This document shows, piece after piece, positions 20,601 to 30,029 of a stretch of 64,000 bases of DNA. Every line of letters begins with the position of its first letter. Within the stretch, counting starts at the first letter, position 1. Source of the DNA: Arenicola marina. Lineage: Eukaryota; Annelida; Polychaeta; Arenicolidae. A program made the translations under genes and the position numbers. The notes under the pieces were generated by a model that ran no database searches, was not told the DNA's origin, and was given only the letters and a program-made list of their open reading frames with translations. The DNA is taken from NCBI GenBank assembly GCA_964019135.1, contig OZ025249.1:7056039-7120038 (forward strand), given 5' to 3'.

Positions 20601-21743
20601 AAGCCCCGAACTGAACACCCAGTGTATTGAGGTTCTAAATCTTTGCTTACCTGCTTTCGGGACAATTTCTGGCGTGTCAAAATAATCGGTAAAAAATATA
20701 TACGCTTCAGCAGCAAAATCGAGTGCATAGCTTGTCTGCTCATACATGTCGGGTTGGGCCCATATTCTGACCTGAAATCAAACAAAAACCGTTATTCCCG
20801 CAACGTGGTGAACGTTATCCATTGCCGCGCAGCGGCTGATAAAATTATACAGTTTCGCTCTAAAAACGAATATTTTAAAAACTCATGTGCGCTAGACTAT
20901 TATATTAAGTGTAAAACTTAATCATAAAATGTTGTAATAAACAGAAAAGCTATTATTAATAAAATAAGTACAATTTTTCACAAATACAAAATAGTTGCGT
21001 AATCAGAACAACAGGTTGAGACTGTATTCCAAAAGGTTGTATTCCAAAGTTTATCCAAAAGGTTTAGCGTTTGTACGCATGTGTAATACTGCACTCTACC
21101 ACCCTAGACACACAACCGTAACCACCCACCTTCAGGTCGTTGCTGCCCCCCACCCCCCTCACCCCCACCTCTCTCTCTCTCCACCTATAAGACCCACCTC
21201 CAAGTTGTTGTCCACTTTGCTGCGGTTCTTAAAGTCCGCCACTACAAAGGCTAGCAGGTAGGTTGACATGAGGGGTGTCTCCTGAAAGTCGTCCTGAACC
21301 CAGCCGTTGCTCAGGTCTCGGCTGCGGCTCTTGGGCATGTTGGACAGCGCTATGTACTCTGCGGAGGAAGAAACCACAGAGTGATCCACAGCTAGAGGCA
21401 GCCCTGGGGGACCCACCTCGAGGTGCAGGTGTTTCCGGACAGCTTCCAGCTGCGAGGCCCGCACAACCAATCCCTTCCAAGTGTGTCTTTAGGCTTGCCC
21501 CAACGTCCCACTTAACAAACCACAAGAATATTGTAGTACCGCGCTTCACCAAAGGAGTATTCTTTTTTTTTATGTGACAAGAAAACATGTGGCACGAATG
21601 CATTATGTATGCGATGGTCTCGCTGATACTTACCATTTTTGTGGCTGAGGGAGACTGCGAAGCGAGCCTTAAGGTGCGGCTCATCAAAGCAGGGGAAGAC
21701 TTTTCTGGCATCCACAGACTGCAGCTGGGAGGCCGCCAAATAC
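8623..21743 (-). CDS. M1 zinc aminopeptidase (aminopeptidase N / ERAP type), 19 exons, N-terminal exons not found
   Basis: M1 enzymes cleave N-terminal residues from peptides using one zinc; animal members are membrane ectoenzymes or ER trimmers. Nineteen exons with fully matching phases give 742 residues and a stop. Numbering from the first full codon: [12 protein letters not shown] 11-22, substrate-binding GAMEN 141-145 (bases 20102-20116), zinc ligands HEIAH 177-181 (19994-20008) and Glu200 (19277-19279), giving HEXXH-X18-E, and catalytic Tyr263 in ISYDKG (18860-18862). [11 protein letters not shown] and SPYQHKWHIPL mark the end of the catalytic part. The rest is the helical ERAP-like C domain, ending [10 protein letters not shown]. 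The residue after HEIAH is Thr, where most animal relatives have Gln. The first exon here starts mid-codon, and about 150-250 residues of N-domain (with any signal anchor) are missing; I could not find them up to the right edge. The gene lies head-to-tail upstream of ClC. Three introns carry minisatellites. Confidence 0.93.
9148..9224 (-). CDS. M1 aminopeptidase exon R
   Basis: Acceptor TTTTTTTTGCAG|CTGGGC, donor ATCAG|GTATGT. It encodes [20 protein letters not shown] through SLALI. Confidence 0.9.
9461..9542 (-). CDS. M1 aminopeptidase exon Q
   Basis: Acceptor ACTTTCAG|ATGGGG, donor AAGCAG|GTGAGG. It encodes [20 protein letters not shown] through TEYEYKQ. Confidence 0.9.
9695..9835 (-). CDS. 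M1 aminopeptidase exon P
   Basis: The acceptor is CAG|GTACGC (bases 9836-9838) and the donor AACAG|GTAAAA. It encodes [20 protein letters not shown] through [10 protein letters not shown], matching the SLDN..IR.QD motif. Confidence 0.92.
9990..11178 (-). repeat. ~82-101-bp minisatellite spanning the aminopeptidase exon O donor (about 13 units plus the exon copy)
   Basis: Thirteen intronic units, spaced about 82-101 bp because of a variable G run, each contain on the minus strand the exon O tail (TTCACCCAGGAACCATGG) followed by CTGTGGAGGTAG, the donor. Each unit also has a C-rich run ending in CATAG just before the exon-like part, so it resembles an acceptor-exon-donor cassette; an in-frame TAA precedes the coding part. 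Confidence 0.94.
11133..11300 (-). CDS. M1 aminopeptidase exon O (3' end inside a minisatellite)
   Basis: Acceptor GCTGTGATCCAG|GATGAC, donor TGGAG|GTAGGC. It encodes [30 protein letters not shown] and [13 protein letters not shown]. The last 45 nt or so are repeated in every unit of the adjoining array. Confidence 0.92.
11683..11787 (-). CDS. M1 aminopeptidase exon N
   Basis: Acceptor GACGTTACAG|GAACCT, donor ACAAA|GTGAGT. It encodes [20 protein letters not shown] through [11 protein letters not shown]. Confidence 0.9.
11826..13045. repeat. 25-bp minisatellite with 75-bp higher-order units (about 48 units)
   Basis: Tandem 25-bp units of the type aacggttcccaagggtgacc. From about 12390 to 13010 three variants alternate (ccgttcccaagggtgac, cggttcccaagggtaac, cggttcccaaaggtgac) as a 75-bp higher-order unit, with a further 225-bp period. 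It lies in the intron starting some 40 bp upstream of the exon N acceptor. Confidence 0.95.
13080..13400 (+). repeat. Dispersed repeat, copy 1 (gaactgggaatga family)
   Basis: Contains internal subrepeats of cttcgtgaactgggaatgag and a unique part (tagccgaccgtcgtgatcaaggattttta). A diverged copy in the opposite orientation lies at 25085-25325. No coding content; probably a non-autonomous mobile element of unknown class, inside aminopeptidase intron M-N. Confidence 0.7.
13778..13851 (-). CDS. M1 aminopeptidase exon M
   Basis: Acceptor TTATAATTCCAG|AAATAT, donor GAGAG|GTGAGA. It encodes [15 protein letters not shown] through GDLLE, matching the PLYxxLGW motif. Confidence 0.9.
14366..14513 (-). 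CDS. M1 aminopeptidase exon L
   Basis: Acceptor TTTCCCTTGTCAG|GGCCAA, donor AGG|GTAACC. It encodes [20 protein letters not shown] and then [16 protein letters not shown], in the helical C domain. Confidence 0.92.
14802..14857 (-). CDS. M1 aminopeptidase exon K (small)
   Basis: Acceptor TTGGTCTTCGCAG|GTCTTT, donor GCCAG|GTAAGT. Eighteen codons plus two bases, [18 protein letters not shown], matching the NRAQLIDDAFNLAR motif. Confidence 0.92.
15387..15511 (-). CDS. M1 aminopeptidase exon J
   Basis: Acceptor TTATGCCTCTAG|CGGAGA, donor CACACG|GTACGC. It encodes [19 protein letters not shown] through [10 protein letters not shown], matching the NVNQTGFYRVNYD region of relatives. Confidence 0.92.
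15854..15933 (-). CDS. M1 aminopeptidase exon I
   Basis: Acceptor CGCTACAG|ACACAA, donor TCAG|GTGACT. It encodes [19 protein letters not shown] through WMHMDS. Confidence 0.92.
16005..16645 (-). repeat. 37-bp minisatellite spanning the aminopeptidase exon H donor (about 17 units)
   Basis: Tandem 37-bp units containing gatcataacgtaacct. Minus-strand units read CTCTACC, then a donor region, then GGTTACG. Units next to the exon, and those at the far left end, keep CAGTAGGT; most middle units read CGGGAGGT or CAGGAGGT, so the GT used by the gene is lost there. Confidence 0.95.
16631..16800 (-). CDS. M1 aminopeptidase exon H (3' end inside a minisatellite)
   Basis: Acceptor TTGACATCAG|GCGGTG. 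It encodes [18 protein letters not shown], then a short acidic run ([10 protein letters not shown]) and SPY. The donor CCA|GTAGGT is the first unit of the 37-bp array; joining to exon I gives SPYQHKWHIPL, the family pattern. Confidence 0.92.
17045..17145. repeat. Two-copy direct repeat in aminopeptidase intron G-H
   Basis: Two diverged copies of a segment containing cattatacccact and ccccagaca or cccagaca, about 70 bp apart. Confidence 0.6.
17168..17299 (-). CDS. M1 aminopeptidase exon G
   Basis: Acceptor TCCTCCATCCAG|GGCATG. It encodes [20 protein letters not shown] through [13 protein letters not shown]. The donor GAG|GTCGGC is weak (C at +3, C at +6), but the phase fits exon H exactly. 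Confidence 0.9.
17533..18016. mobile_element. Possible MITE-like element with terminal inverted repeats
   Basis: The left arm at 17533-17560 (gcacgtgtgtgagagccgaa part) and the right arm at 17989-18016 (cggccccaacacacgtgtcc part) are inverted copies, about 22 of 28 bases. The interior of about 430 bp has no coding content. No clear target duplication was checked. It lies in the F-G intron of the aminopeptidase. Confidence 0.5.
18854..18988 (-). CDS. M1 aminopeptidase exon F (catalytic Tyr)
   Basis: Acceptor GTGTTTCAG|TTTGAC, donor AAG|GTGAAT. It contains [20 protein letters not shown] and FDSISYDK; the Tyr is the transition-state residue of M1 enzymes. Confidence 0.94.
19217..19330 (-). CDS. 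M1 aminopeptidase exon E (third zinc ligand)
   Basis: Acceptor TTCTCCCGCCAG|TGGTTC, donor GTG|GTAAGT, phase 0 to 0. It encodes [20 protein letters not shown], where Glu200 in LNEGF completes HEXXH-X18-E. Confidence 0.95.
19991..20145 (-). CDS. M1 aminopeptidase exon D (GAMEN and HEIAH)
   Basis: Acceptor CTCGTCGCCAG|ATCACG, donor ACACG|GTACTC. It encodes [20 protein letters not shown] and ends in IMAHEIAHT, so both the exopeptidase motif and the first two zinc ligands lie in this exon. Confidence 0.95.
20651..20771 (-). CDS. M1 aminopeptidase exon C
   Basis: Acceptor TTGATTTCAG|GTCAGA, donor GCAG|GTAAGC. It encodes [20 protein letters not shown] through [12 protein letters not shown], the start of the catalytic domain. 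Confidence 0.93.
21198..21358 (-). CDS. M1 aminopeptidase exon B
   Basis: Acceptor TTCCTCCGCAG|AGTACA, donor GAG|GTGGGT. It contains [11 protein letters not shown] and [16 protein letters not shown], both family signatures. Confidence 0.93.
21634..21743 (-). CDS. M1 aminopeptidase exon A (first found)
   Basis: Acceptor TTATATAG|GTATTT, donor AATG|GTAAGT. It encodes [16 protein letters not shown] and then [20 protein letters not shown], the highly conserved M1 N-domain end. The first base completes a codon from a missing upstream exon. Confidence 0.92.
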
Positions 21744-22080
21744 CTATAATATAGATAACACATTCCTTGAAATGACAAGAGGGGGTGAGGCATCGCAGTC
21801 TAGCAATCGATTGTCTCATTAGTTCAACGGTACATAGCAAGTGTGCCTCCTCAGTATATTGGATCTATCACATTATTGCGAAGCAATGGTTCATCCGTTG
21901 GGAAGACCTGGTGACGTTTCGTACTCGTTGTTCCTTTCTCAATTCTTGAAATCGTTGTGGGCAATGATATGCAAGGTGAGATGGCGGGGTAAGAGGGGGC
22001 GGGTGCACTGGTCGGCCATAAAGTTGCAAGCTCACTCTGGGACACTGTTGGTCATACAATGGTTTATGTCAACGCGGGAG

Positions 22081-22160
22081 CCGCCGTGGTCGAGCGGTAT
22101 AGTTTAGGCGACGGCCGCCCCAAACGGTAACCGGTTCATACCCCGCCTATATCAGCTGTG
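22081..22160 (+). repeat. tRNA-Ser/Leu-like SINE head
   Basis: A-box-like tggtcgagcgg (22087-22097) and B-box-like ggttcataccc (22133-22143) at tRNA-like spacing. The extended GC-rich middle recalls class II tRNAs, but the 3' part does not fold back to the 5' end, so a SINE copy is more likely than a working tRNA gene. Confidence 0.55.
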
Positions 22161-23084
22161 GCGTCATCCTGTCCTCGCATTTTCCCTGGTCTAATTTAGC
22201 TCATGCGAACATGTGTCTTAAAACACCCATCCGCCCATCCATCAAGTCATTATTTCTGAAGCCAACCACTGCGCAATGTGCGATAAAGCCTCCTTCCTGT
22301 CTGGCAGATTGGGGTGTTGACAACCTGACGACTCGGAAAGTGGTATTCGGGTGGCTGAGGTACAGGGAGAACAAAGAAGTGCAATCAACGACAGCCACGT
22401 TTTTCTCTGAGCGCGTAACGACTCCGGCAGCCATGACAGCCAGCGGCCGGGTTCCTGGTCTGCCCACCCCCCCCCCAACCGCCCGCCATTCACCGGGTAC
22501 TTGAGAAGACCATCCCGCTGACATCAGACATCGCCACACGAGGAGGCACCGCGGACCCTTCGTCGCCCAACCCTTGAAGCACGTGTCGGCATTAAGTGGG
22601 TAGTGGCTTCCCCGCGCTCCTCGCCGTGGTCGCTCTGTCACCTCGCTGGTAACACCCTCATTACCGGCGTAACCTAGCACCCCCCACCCCCACCCGCCTT
22701 CCTCCTCCGTTCATCCCAACCCCCACCCCGCATCTGATCTTCAGGCACGTACCCGACACGAACACCCACAACCATCGCCGGTGAATGCCAGTGCCACGGA
22801 GCCCTCCCCCAAGGGGCTAACGCGCAGTTAGTTCATCAAGATGGTCTCCAGCCGGGGCAGTTTTCCCCGTGGCCGCGAGAGGGTAACTCGAACCCTCATC
22901 AGAACCACCCAGAGCCTCTAAAGTCTTCCAGAGTCGGACTGAGCTGGGTCATTATCGCTATCTCGTATCTCGCCCATACAGCCAAGCTTGCACTCTCATC
23001 GTGCCACGCCACCAGCCAGGGTTCGCTGGCAGATGTCACAAGTTTTGCCAATTAAAGCAATGACGAGACTTGGCAAGCTTTTTG

Positions 23085-23340
23085 GCTCTCCCTTTCCCAC
23101 CGCAATCTCTCTCTTTCCCTCCATCTCCCTTTCTCTCACTCTCTTTCCCTTGCTCTCCCTCTCTCTTTTTATCGGTCTCCATCTCCCCGACCTACCCCCC
23201 CCCCCTCACGCCTGCCTTTCTCTCGTTCCTCGCCCTCCCCGCTTCCCCCCTCTCCTCGCTCTCCATATATCCGGTACTCTCAAACCCAAACCCCGTCGTC
23301 TCACCAGCCCCCCACCCCCGCCCCCCCGCTGTCCGTCACA
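23085..23340 (+). repeat. Pyrimidine-rich low-complexity tract
   Basis: About 250 bp of C and T dominated sequence with ctctct and ccctcc runs; a strand-asymmetric tract that could form triplex DNA. Confidence 0.8.
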
Positions 23341-25084
23341 TTGCCGGCAACAGACCAACGATTCGGTTGCCATGGCAGTCCCACGGAGATATGTGGGGAT
23401 AATGGCCCGGCGAGGACTCTGTATGCACGCCACCGACCCGACGGTCAATTTAGTTGCCATTATTACTCTCGACACTCTCAAATACTTGACGTACGACGGC
23501 AACAACGGCCGATTGTGGCAATCAACTTCTAATAAGTCAGCTAACAAACAGCATCAGGTATGGATCCAATGCCGCGACGGCTGATTGTGCTTAATGATTG
23601 ATATCACACCACCAAATATATTGGTAAATGGTGTAAATGACGGATAATGTTAAATAAGACGGCGAGGTCGCACAACACTGACGTTGTAACCACGGTGATA
23701 TTGTCAAGATAAATAAACATTTATTGACGAATATAGAGATAGATAGATATTGTATTTATTATAGTCGCTTGTGAGTACAATGATCCAACATACGCGCAAC
23801 ACAAATAACAGAAATATACAGCTCACCCAGCCATCATGGCTTATAAGTGACAAATTGAACACAATGTGTATCATTTCTAGTCTCACTCAGTCTATTATTA
23901 AACGCAAATAGCCATATAACTAATGGAGTAAACGTTCTTTTTTTAAGAAGAAATCTGTAAGATTGGAGCAAAACACTGTTGTCTATAGAAGCCTGGCCGG
24001 GCGTCACACGGGAAGCTAAATCACCATCGCGCCATCGTCCCCGGCAACCTCACTGGACAGGGGATGAAAAAAGCCCGGCTTTGTTTCCCAGGATTCTGTT
24101 CCTCGTACGTGACGCACCTCTCGCCCCAGAGCTGATACAGTGGCGGCCGTTACAGGAAACAAATGACAGCCCGCAGCCCCGGGCGAAACGTCGACTGAAC
24201 CTCCAGCCACAGAGACACCCACGTAAAAAACTAAATTACAATGGAAAGCTTTCCACTTTCTACGATGGGCTTTACCCGTCGTCCAGGCGGAAAATCCCTC
24301 CTGTCCCCTGGTGCTTTATGTTTTGTGGCCATGGCAGAGGATGGGAGCAAGCAGTCGTATGATTGGTCTGATCGGCTGACGTCTGGGAAGTGGTAATGTC
24401 TGGCAACTATCGACGAACACTTGGTACTGCGGCGTTTTTAGCGCAGCGACAACACAGTTTCAAAATTGAGCGATGAATCAGTGGCAGACTCTGTGAAGTG
24501 GGATGGGAAGTGAAGCCTACTGAGATACGTGGTTCCTGGAAGACCCTCCTTTGTCTGTACAAGGACCCAGTCCCGCTACGATAAGGGAAGACCTGTCTGA
24601 ACCATCCTCCATATCAGTTTAATGTCAGCTTCTACCACCCGACTGCACTCAATACGGTACTCGATGGCACACATTCTGCGATTATAATTCCAGGAGACCA
24701 GTGGTATCCACTACATCACGCACATATGTGGATGGAAAAACTCCGTATATTTTAGTCTTCTACTATATATCGTACATATGTAGCTAAACTACCGTATATG
24801 ATCAGCATTTTCTCGCGTTCACTTAGCTGCGGCCCATTAAGAAGTGGTGGACAACGGGCTGGTTTCGGGTCTTGAACAATACATGACTGCCTTCCCAGTT
24901 TACAAAGAATTGAAATATGAAATCCCTGTTCACGATTAATTGTGTGACTGAATATTAGGGGTGGGGGTGGGGGTTAGACCCCCTGGGCCCCCCTCCCCCG
25001 CCCCCTGAATCCGCCCCAGCATCACACGTACCGAAATTAGTGGCCAGCGCGGACGTGTGAGCCAAATACGTGCCCACCAAAATA

Positions 25085-25325
25085 TTCTTTCTCAGTTAGA
25101 TAATTGATCAGTGACAGCAGATCACGAAGGTCGGCCAATTGACGATTGTCCGATTCGCGATTATTTGATATTAAATTACCACTTTACGATGGATGAAAAT
25201 CCTCAATCACGAGGGTCGGCTAGGGCCCCATTCTCAGTTCACGATGAATTATTTTCCTCATTCCCAGTACACATTGAAGTAAATAGTCCATTCTCGGGAA
25301 ACGGAAATACCTTCTGCCCCCCCAC
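25085..25325 (-). repeat. Dispersed repeat, copy 2 (inverted relative to 13080-13400)
   Basis: The reverse complement contains TTCATCGTGAACTGAGAATG, then GCCGACCCTCGTGATTGAGG, in the same order as the copy at 13080-13400. It ends in a C run as that copy begins in a G run. Confidence 0.7.
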
Positions 25326-26726
25326 TTGAGACACGGGATAAAAGGCATCGTACACTCCGGGACTGGCTACATTTAGAATATTACGAACTTTTTTTTCTTT
25401 GTTCATGTGAGAAAATGCACCTTGCTTTTCGGGCGAGATTCGTTTATCTCAGCACAGTTTTCCAAAGTCCTATCCATGCCATTAGACGAGTGAATGTTAT
25501 TTGACTTGAACTACTCTCGCACTCGAACCAATTCCGTATGCAAATCATATAAGACATCCTGTTGTTTAACATGTCAGTGCTATTAGTTTATTTCTCGAAT
25601 ATCCATCAATGTTTCCATGGTTTTTTCCCCTTCATGCCTAGGTCCTCTGGAACTGCTCTGCTAGCTCCTCAGCAGGGGCAGAAGCCAGTCGGTCAGTACA
25701 GATCGCCTTTAGCACCACTGGGGCGAGGCCAGCCAATACGGCCGTTCAAGGAGCTTGTACGGTCACAAATTCCAGTTAACAGCAGATGACTTTAGGTCTA
25801 GGCGGCCCAGGGCGATCACGCCTCTCCGAAATGGACTCCAGATAGTCTCAGGGGGAGCACAAAAAATGGAGAAAGGGCAATTGTAGCGCCGGATGGAAAT
25901 TGGACGCCTGTTTAGGGGACAATGGAGGGGGGGGTGGGGGGGGGGCGAGGTGCCCCGACTCGGCTGCTGACCCGTATGTCACTACGCAAGGTTCCGGTGG
26001 CCGCTGGTCGCCCCCACCCAGGCCAGCGATGGCCGACCCATGGCTGCAAGGGGCGACCGCTCTGTATGCCCCGGAAGTAAGGGCTAAGTGGGGATATTGG
26101 GCGCGCCGCGGATGTCGGTATGCAATCTCTCTCAATAAGCATAAGCCAGTGGTATATCTGAGGCAAAGACGAGATCTGGTATAATGCCCGCGGTTCATTG
26201 TCGACCGGCATCGGCTGACAGATGAGGAGCGAGACCCCCCCCCCCCCACCCCTCCCAAAAAAAAGAAAAAAAAGAAGAAGGTGGAACATAGAGACTCCAT
26301 TATCGCCGGGGCAAAGGGGTGTCTCAGTCTGATCATCTAGGCCCAGGCACCAGACGTCCTTCCCAGAGAGTGAGGGGCGCAAGGATGAAGGAGGGGCACT
26401 CCCCTCCCACCTTATGATATATATAGCAATTTTATTGGGCAAAGGGCCAAATGACGGCCCCCCCCCACCCCCCCGGGCGACCCGTTTCAGGGAATTTCCA
26501 TTGCCATGTGGCTAGCTAAGCTGTTTTTGCCACACAGAAGACGGAGGTACAATTGTTCTGTCTTTCTGAAGACGAAGCCGGAGTCAAACATTTGCAGTTG
26601 GTCCATAATTATGATGGACGGTTCCTGTTCCATATCGCCCACGTCCACCCCAACCCTACCACCCACCACTTATATATCACATAGGCAGAAAATGTAGTGG
26701 CACCTAAATATTCCTTTCCTATTTAC

Positions 26727-26894
26727 CTCTTCCATGGAAGCCAAATATTGTATGAAATATCGGACAAAGCCCTCGAATATAGTATAATACAAATACTGCG
26801 ACATGTATTTGCCTCCGGACCAATTTCTTTTATTTATAAGTCTGGTCTTTGATGCCATGTCTGCCATGATTGCCATACTCGAGATGGTGTCTCT
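26727..26894 (-). CDS. Candidate exon of an unrecognised gene
   Basis: A 56-codon open segment between CTGCCAG|AGAGAC and GAAGAG|GTAAAT, phase 0 to 0. It starts RDTISSMAIMADMASKTRL and ends FIQYLASMEE, with an aromatic-rich middle (MSQYLYYTIFEGFVRYF). The acceptor has a poor pyrimidine tract. I do not recognise the family; it could be chance. Confidence 0.3.
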
Positions 26895-27851
26895 CTGGCA
26901 GGTCCTCACCAGTGATCACCAGATGTTATTGCCAGCGCCGCCTAGCGGAAGGCGACGTCTCGCTGACTGGCTCCTAAAAAAAAGCAATTTGCCGAGGGCC
27001 CCCCGCTCCACCCGCAGCTCCACCTGGCGGGACTGTGAGGCAAAATGGCCGCTAATAAAGATGTATCTTCGTCGTAATCCATTTCAGCATGACTCGGGTG
27101 GTGATTTAAGGCATGGGGCTTATTTGTGCCGGTCCAGTGCCAAGGATAGGGCCCTGGAGACCGGACAGAGGGCGGGGGCAGACAATGGCAACCCTCCTTC
27201 TTTATCTCCGGCTTTCTCCTTCTCGTCCTCCTCCACTGGCAGAGCGGAGCAAGACGCCAGGATGGACGAGAGAGGAAGGATTTAGGAGACAAGAGCAGCC
27301 CAACCCGCCGTTTGATCCGCCCAGGGGCTCTCCCGCAGAGTCTCAGTACCCCCGCCATGGCGGCCTTGTCCTGGGCACCAGATGTATATGATGGCTCCAC
27401 CTTGTGACTTGGGGGCTCAATAAACCGATTGTTATCACGGAAACGGTACAAGGGTATGGGTGGGGGGGGGGGGGGGGCTCCCATGAACCGCGCAGTAGCC
27501 ATGGGTACGATACTGAGTTGGCCATAACGGAATATTGTCCCGATCTGCTCTGAGATATCTAGATTCCAGAATTGGTGGATATAGTAAGGACATAAAGGTG
27601 CCTCGCCCTCAATTTCATAGATGCTGGACCCTTTCTACCACCCGCTTTTAACAAGGCTTTGTATCGAAAGGCTTTTAGAAGGTGTTAGTGCAGTGGATAT
27701 GAATAGTACTATTGGAAGGTGACAGCTCCTATGTAATATACGGGAGTACTTAGATACTTATATGTGCATGACATATAGCAGAATACCGCAACAGACGGGA
27801 GTTGTTCGATATGCATATATATGTGTAATATATAGTAGACAGAGTTCTTAG

Positions 27852-27854
27852 ATA

Positions 27855-27888
<34 letters not shown>

Positions 27889-27890
27889 GG
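27852..27890. repeat. (AT)n microsatellite
   Basis: Alternating TA run inside an AT-rich segment. Confidence 0.85.
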
Positions 27891-28159
27891 TCATAGGATC
27901 GTTCTTCCGTGTTAGGGCGAATCATTGTTTCGGTATAGCTCACGTATTACTTCAGCCTACCATGTACTACCAAAACATTTCGTGGGCTCTAACGTGGAAG
28001 ATGGAGCGTGTGATAGATTGGAAAACACTATAGTGGAAAATGCTATAGTAGACTAGACACAGAGTTGTTGGACACACATATATACGTTAAATGATAAAAT
28101 ACCCATTCGCAAAATCTGTTGTTGATGTAGTTCAAATGGAAGTTCATGGAATATAGAAA

Positions 28160-28225
28160 TATGGCTTTCGCTGTTATCGCACTAGACAGCATATCAATAG
28201 GTCATAAGTTCGAATCCGAAACCTC
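28160..28225 (+). repeat. Possible SINE fragment with B box
   Basis: A B-box-like agttcgaatcc (28207-28217) lies about 40 bp after tggctttcgctg, a weak A box. Only the promoter-like part supports this. Confidence 0.3.
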
Positions 28226-28969
28226 CTAACAGCCGTGCTTCTCAGTTCGGGGGGAACCTATGAGAAGCTACCGGACTATTAGAGGCTGACATGGACGTCA
28301 TTCCCTGTGACAGCTCTAGTGCACGAACATCTACAAGTGGTCCCTGCCACCGCCCAAGTGCGGGCCGCCTACTGGGATATTTCACTTACCTAGCCCGATG
28401 GCAATCACTTGGCTAATGGCCCCCTATCAAGACAGGGCATTAGAAATCTGGAGGTGGGGTGGCTACGCCCGTGGGAATCGCAAGTGTGGTTAGACGTAGA
28501 CCATATAGGTTAAATAAAGACTGATTCGAGTCAAGACAATTTAGGACATTCCCGCAGCCAATGGCCTTCTTGTGCGAATTGCAGTCCGCGCCGTGACGTG
28601 CGCTTTGGTTGTTTTCGGTGTTTCGTTTCGGTAACCTCAGCTAGCTTTGTCAAGTGGCGGCTCTTTGCGGGCACTCTTAATTTATCACTGAGCGGTCGGC
28701 GTGGACCTCACCTTACATCCGCATCGCCAAGCCGACGCCGCCGCCACCGCTGCCACCGCGCCACCACCGTCACACCAGGGTGGCTTGCTTTATTGGCTGG
28801 ATCCCCGCCCCGCCGTGCCGTACGCACATTAGATCCGGGACATAGCTGGGCGATAATACATAGCCGCGGAACGGTCCTCAAACACTGGCGTCGTACATAC
28901 CAAGGCTACGTACTGATCGTGATACATCTCCGTCATCACCATTGGAGTGAGGAAGGGTGAGGACATATT

Positions 28970-29280
28970 GCTGGGGGTAACGAGGTGGGGGGTGCCGGAG
29001 GTGGGAGGGGGCCAGGCTGGAGGGGGGCAGGCTGGAGGTGGGGGAGGGGCAGACTAGAGGGGGGCGGGATGGAGGGATAGGGTGGCAGACGAGGGTGGAG
29101 TTTAGAGCAGGGGTAGGTTGGAGGGGGGCAGACTGGAGGGGCAGACTGGAGGGGGCAGACTGGAGGGATGGGGGGCAGACTGGAGGGGGCAGACTGGAGG
29201 GATGGGGGGCAGACTGGAGGGGGGCAGACTGGACGGATGCAGACTGGAGGGGGAGGGGCAGACTGGAGGGAGTGGGTGCT
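28970..29280 (+). repeat. G-rich irregular tandem repeat (cagactggagg units)
   Basis: At least ten irregular copies of ggggcagactggagg with variable G runs. Strongly G-biased on the plus strand. Confidence 0.85.
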
Positions 29281-29615
29281 TGCGAGGCGCTGTCGCCAGG
29301 CCCGTCAAGCGAACGGCGTCCAGAATCTACTCCCTTCTGCCAAAATGCAACAGGAAGTGATATACGCCAGGACCGCCGAAATCCGAGTCAGTACCAGTCA
29401 TCGCCAAGGCCACCAGGCCATGGAACCAGCCAGTCCCACTCCCACGCATTCCGCTATGCCGCCACCCTATGGACATGTCAGGCTATCACTAAAAGGCCAA
29501 CACTTGAGATCCGGTTTGAGCCTGTAATGGTCTTTACTGTTACATGACATGACCTTCACGAAGAGAAACCTCAAACTAGGCTGATTCCCACTTCAATGTG
29601 GAGAATATCACTTAC

Positions 29616-29666
29616 TTGATACGCAACACGCAGATATCTCTCGTAACAGGCCGGTTCCCAATCTTT
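29616..29666 (-). CDS. Candidate small exon of an unrecognised gene
   Basis: Seventeen codons, KDWEPACYERYLRVAYQ, between acceptor ACTAAAAACAG and donor CAA|GTAAGTGA, phase 0 to 0. The donor is strong and the residues look protein-like (Trp, Cys, Tyr). It would follow the 29775-29912 exon in frame. Family not recognised. Confidence 0.4.
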
Positions 29667-29774
29667 CTGTTTTTAGTCGAGAAAACGGTTCCCATTACGC
29701 GTTACTTGTGTATAGGGCGGCCACCAATTCCTTCCCCAGCTTTCATTCTATGGGTTACACCCAGACAGCCATAC

Positions 29775-29912
29775 ACGCCTTTGATAATCACCAATCTGAA
29801 AGCCTCCCATGACTGTCAGTGATAAGATAAGGCGCCTAGTAAGGTCATACGGCGATTTAACATCAAAGCCATCCGTCGGAAACAGACCTAAATTTCTGAA
29901 GATCCCGTTGTG
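29775..29912 (-). CDS. Candidate exon of an unrecognised gene
   Basis: Forty-six codons after a strong acceptor, CACTTTCTCTCTCAG|CACAAC. It encodes HNGIFRNLGLFPTDGFDV, then SPYDLTRRLILSLTVMGG and FQIGDYQRR. The end at CGT|GTATGG is the choice that keeps phase with the next candidate exon. I do not recognise the family; it does not resemble the M1 N-domain. Confidence 0.42.
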
Positions 29913-30029
29913 CTGAGAGAGAAAGTGCATTGATGTCTCACTGGTCACTTTATCACTGGAGACGACACGCCTTTCGCAATAGCTATCATCAGTGGCTCCC
30001 TAATTATCGCCCGGCATTGGCCGGACGAC

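Larger units (their letters stand above)
22161..26726. other. Unassigned stretch upstream of the aminopeptidase
   Basis: I looked here on the minus strand for the missing aminopeptidase N-domain exons and saw none. It contains GC-rich sequence at 22400-22900, a CT-rich tract at 23085-23340, a dispersed repeat at 25085-25325 and G/C homopolymer runs. Open frames here lack family features. Confidence 0.5.
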
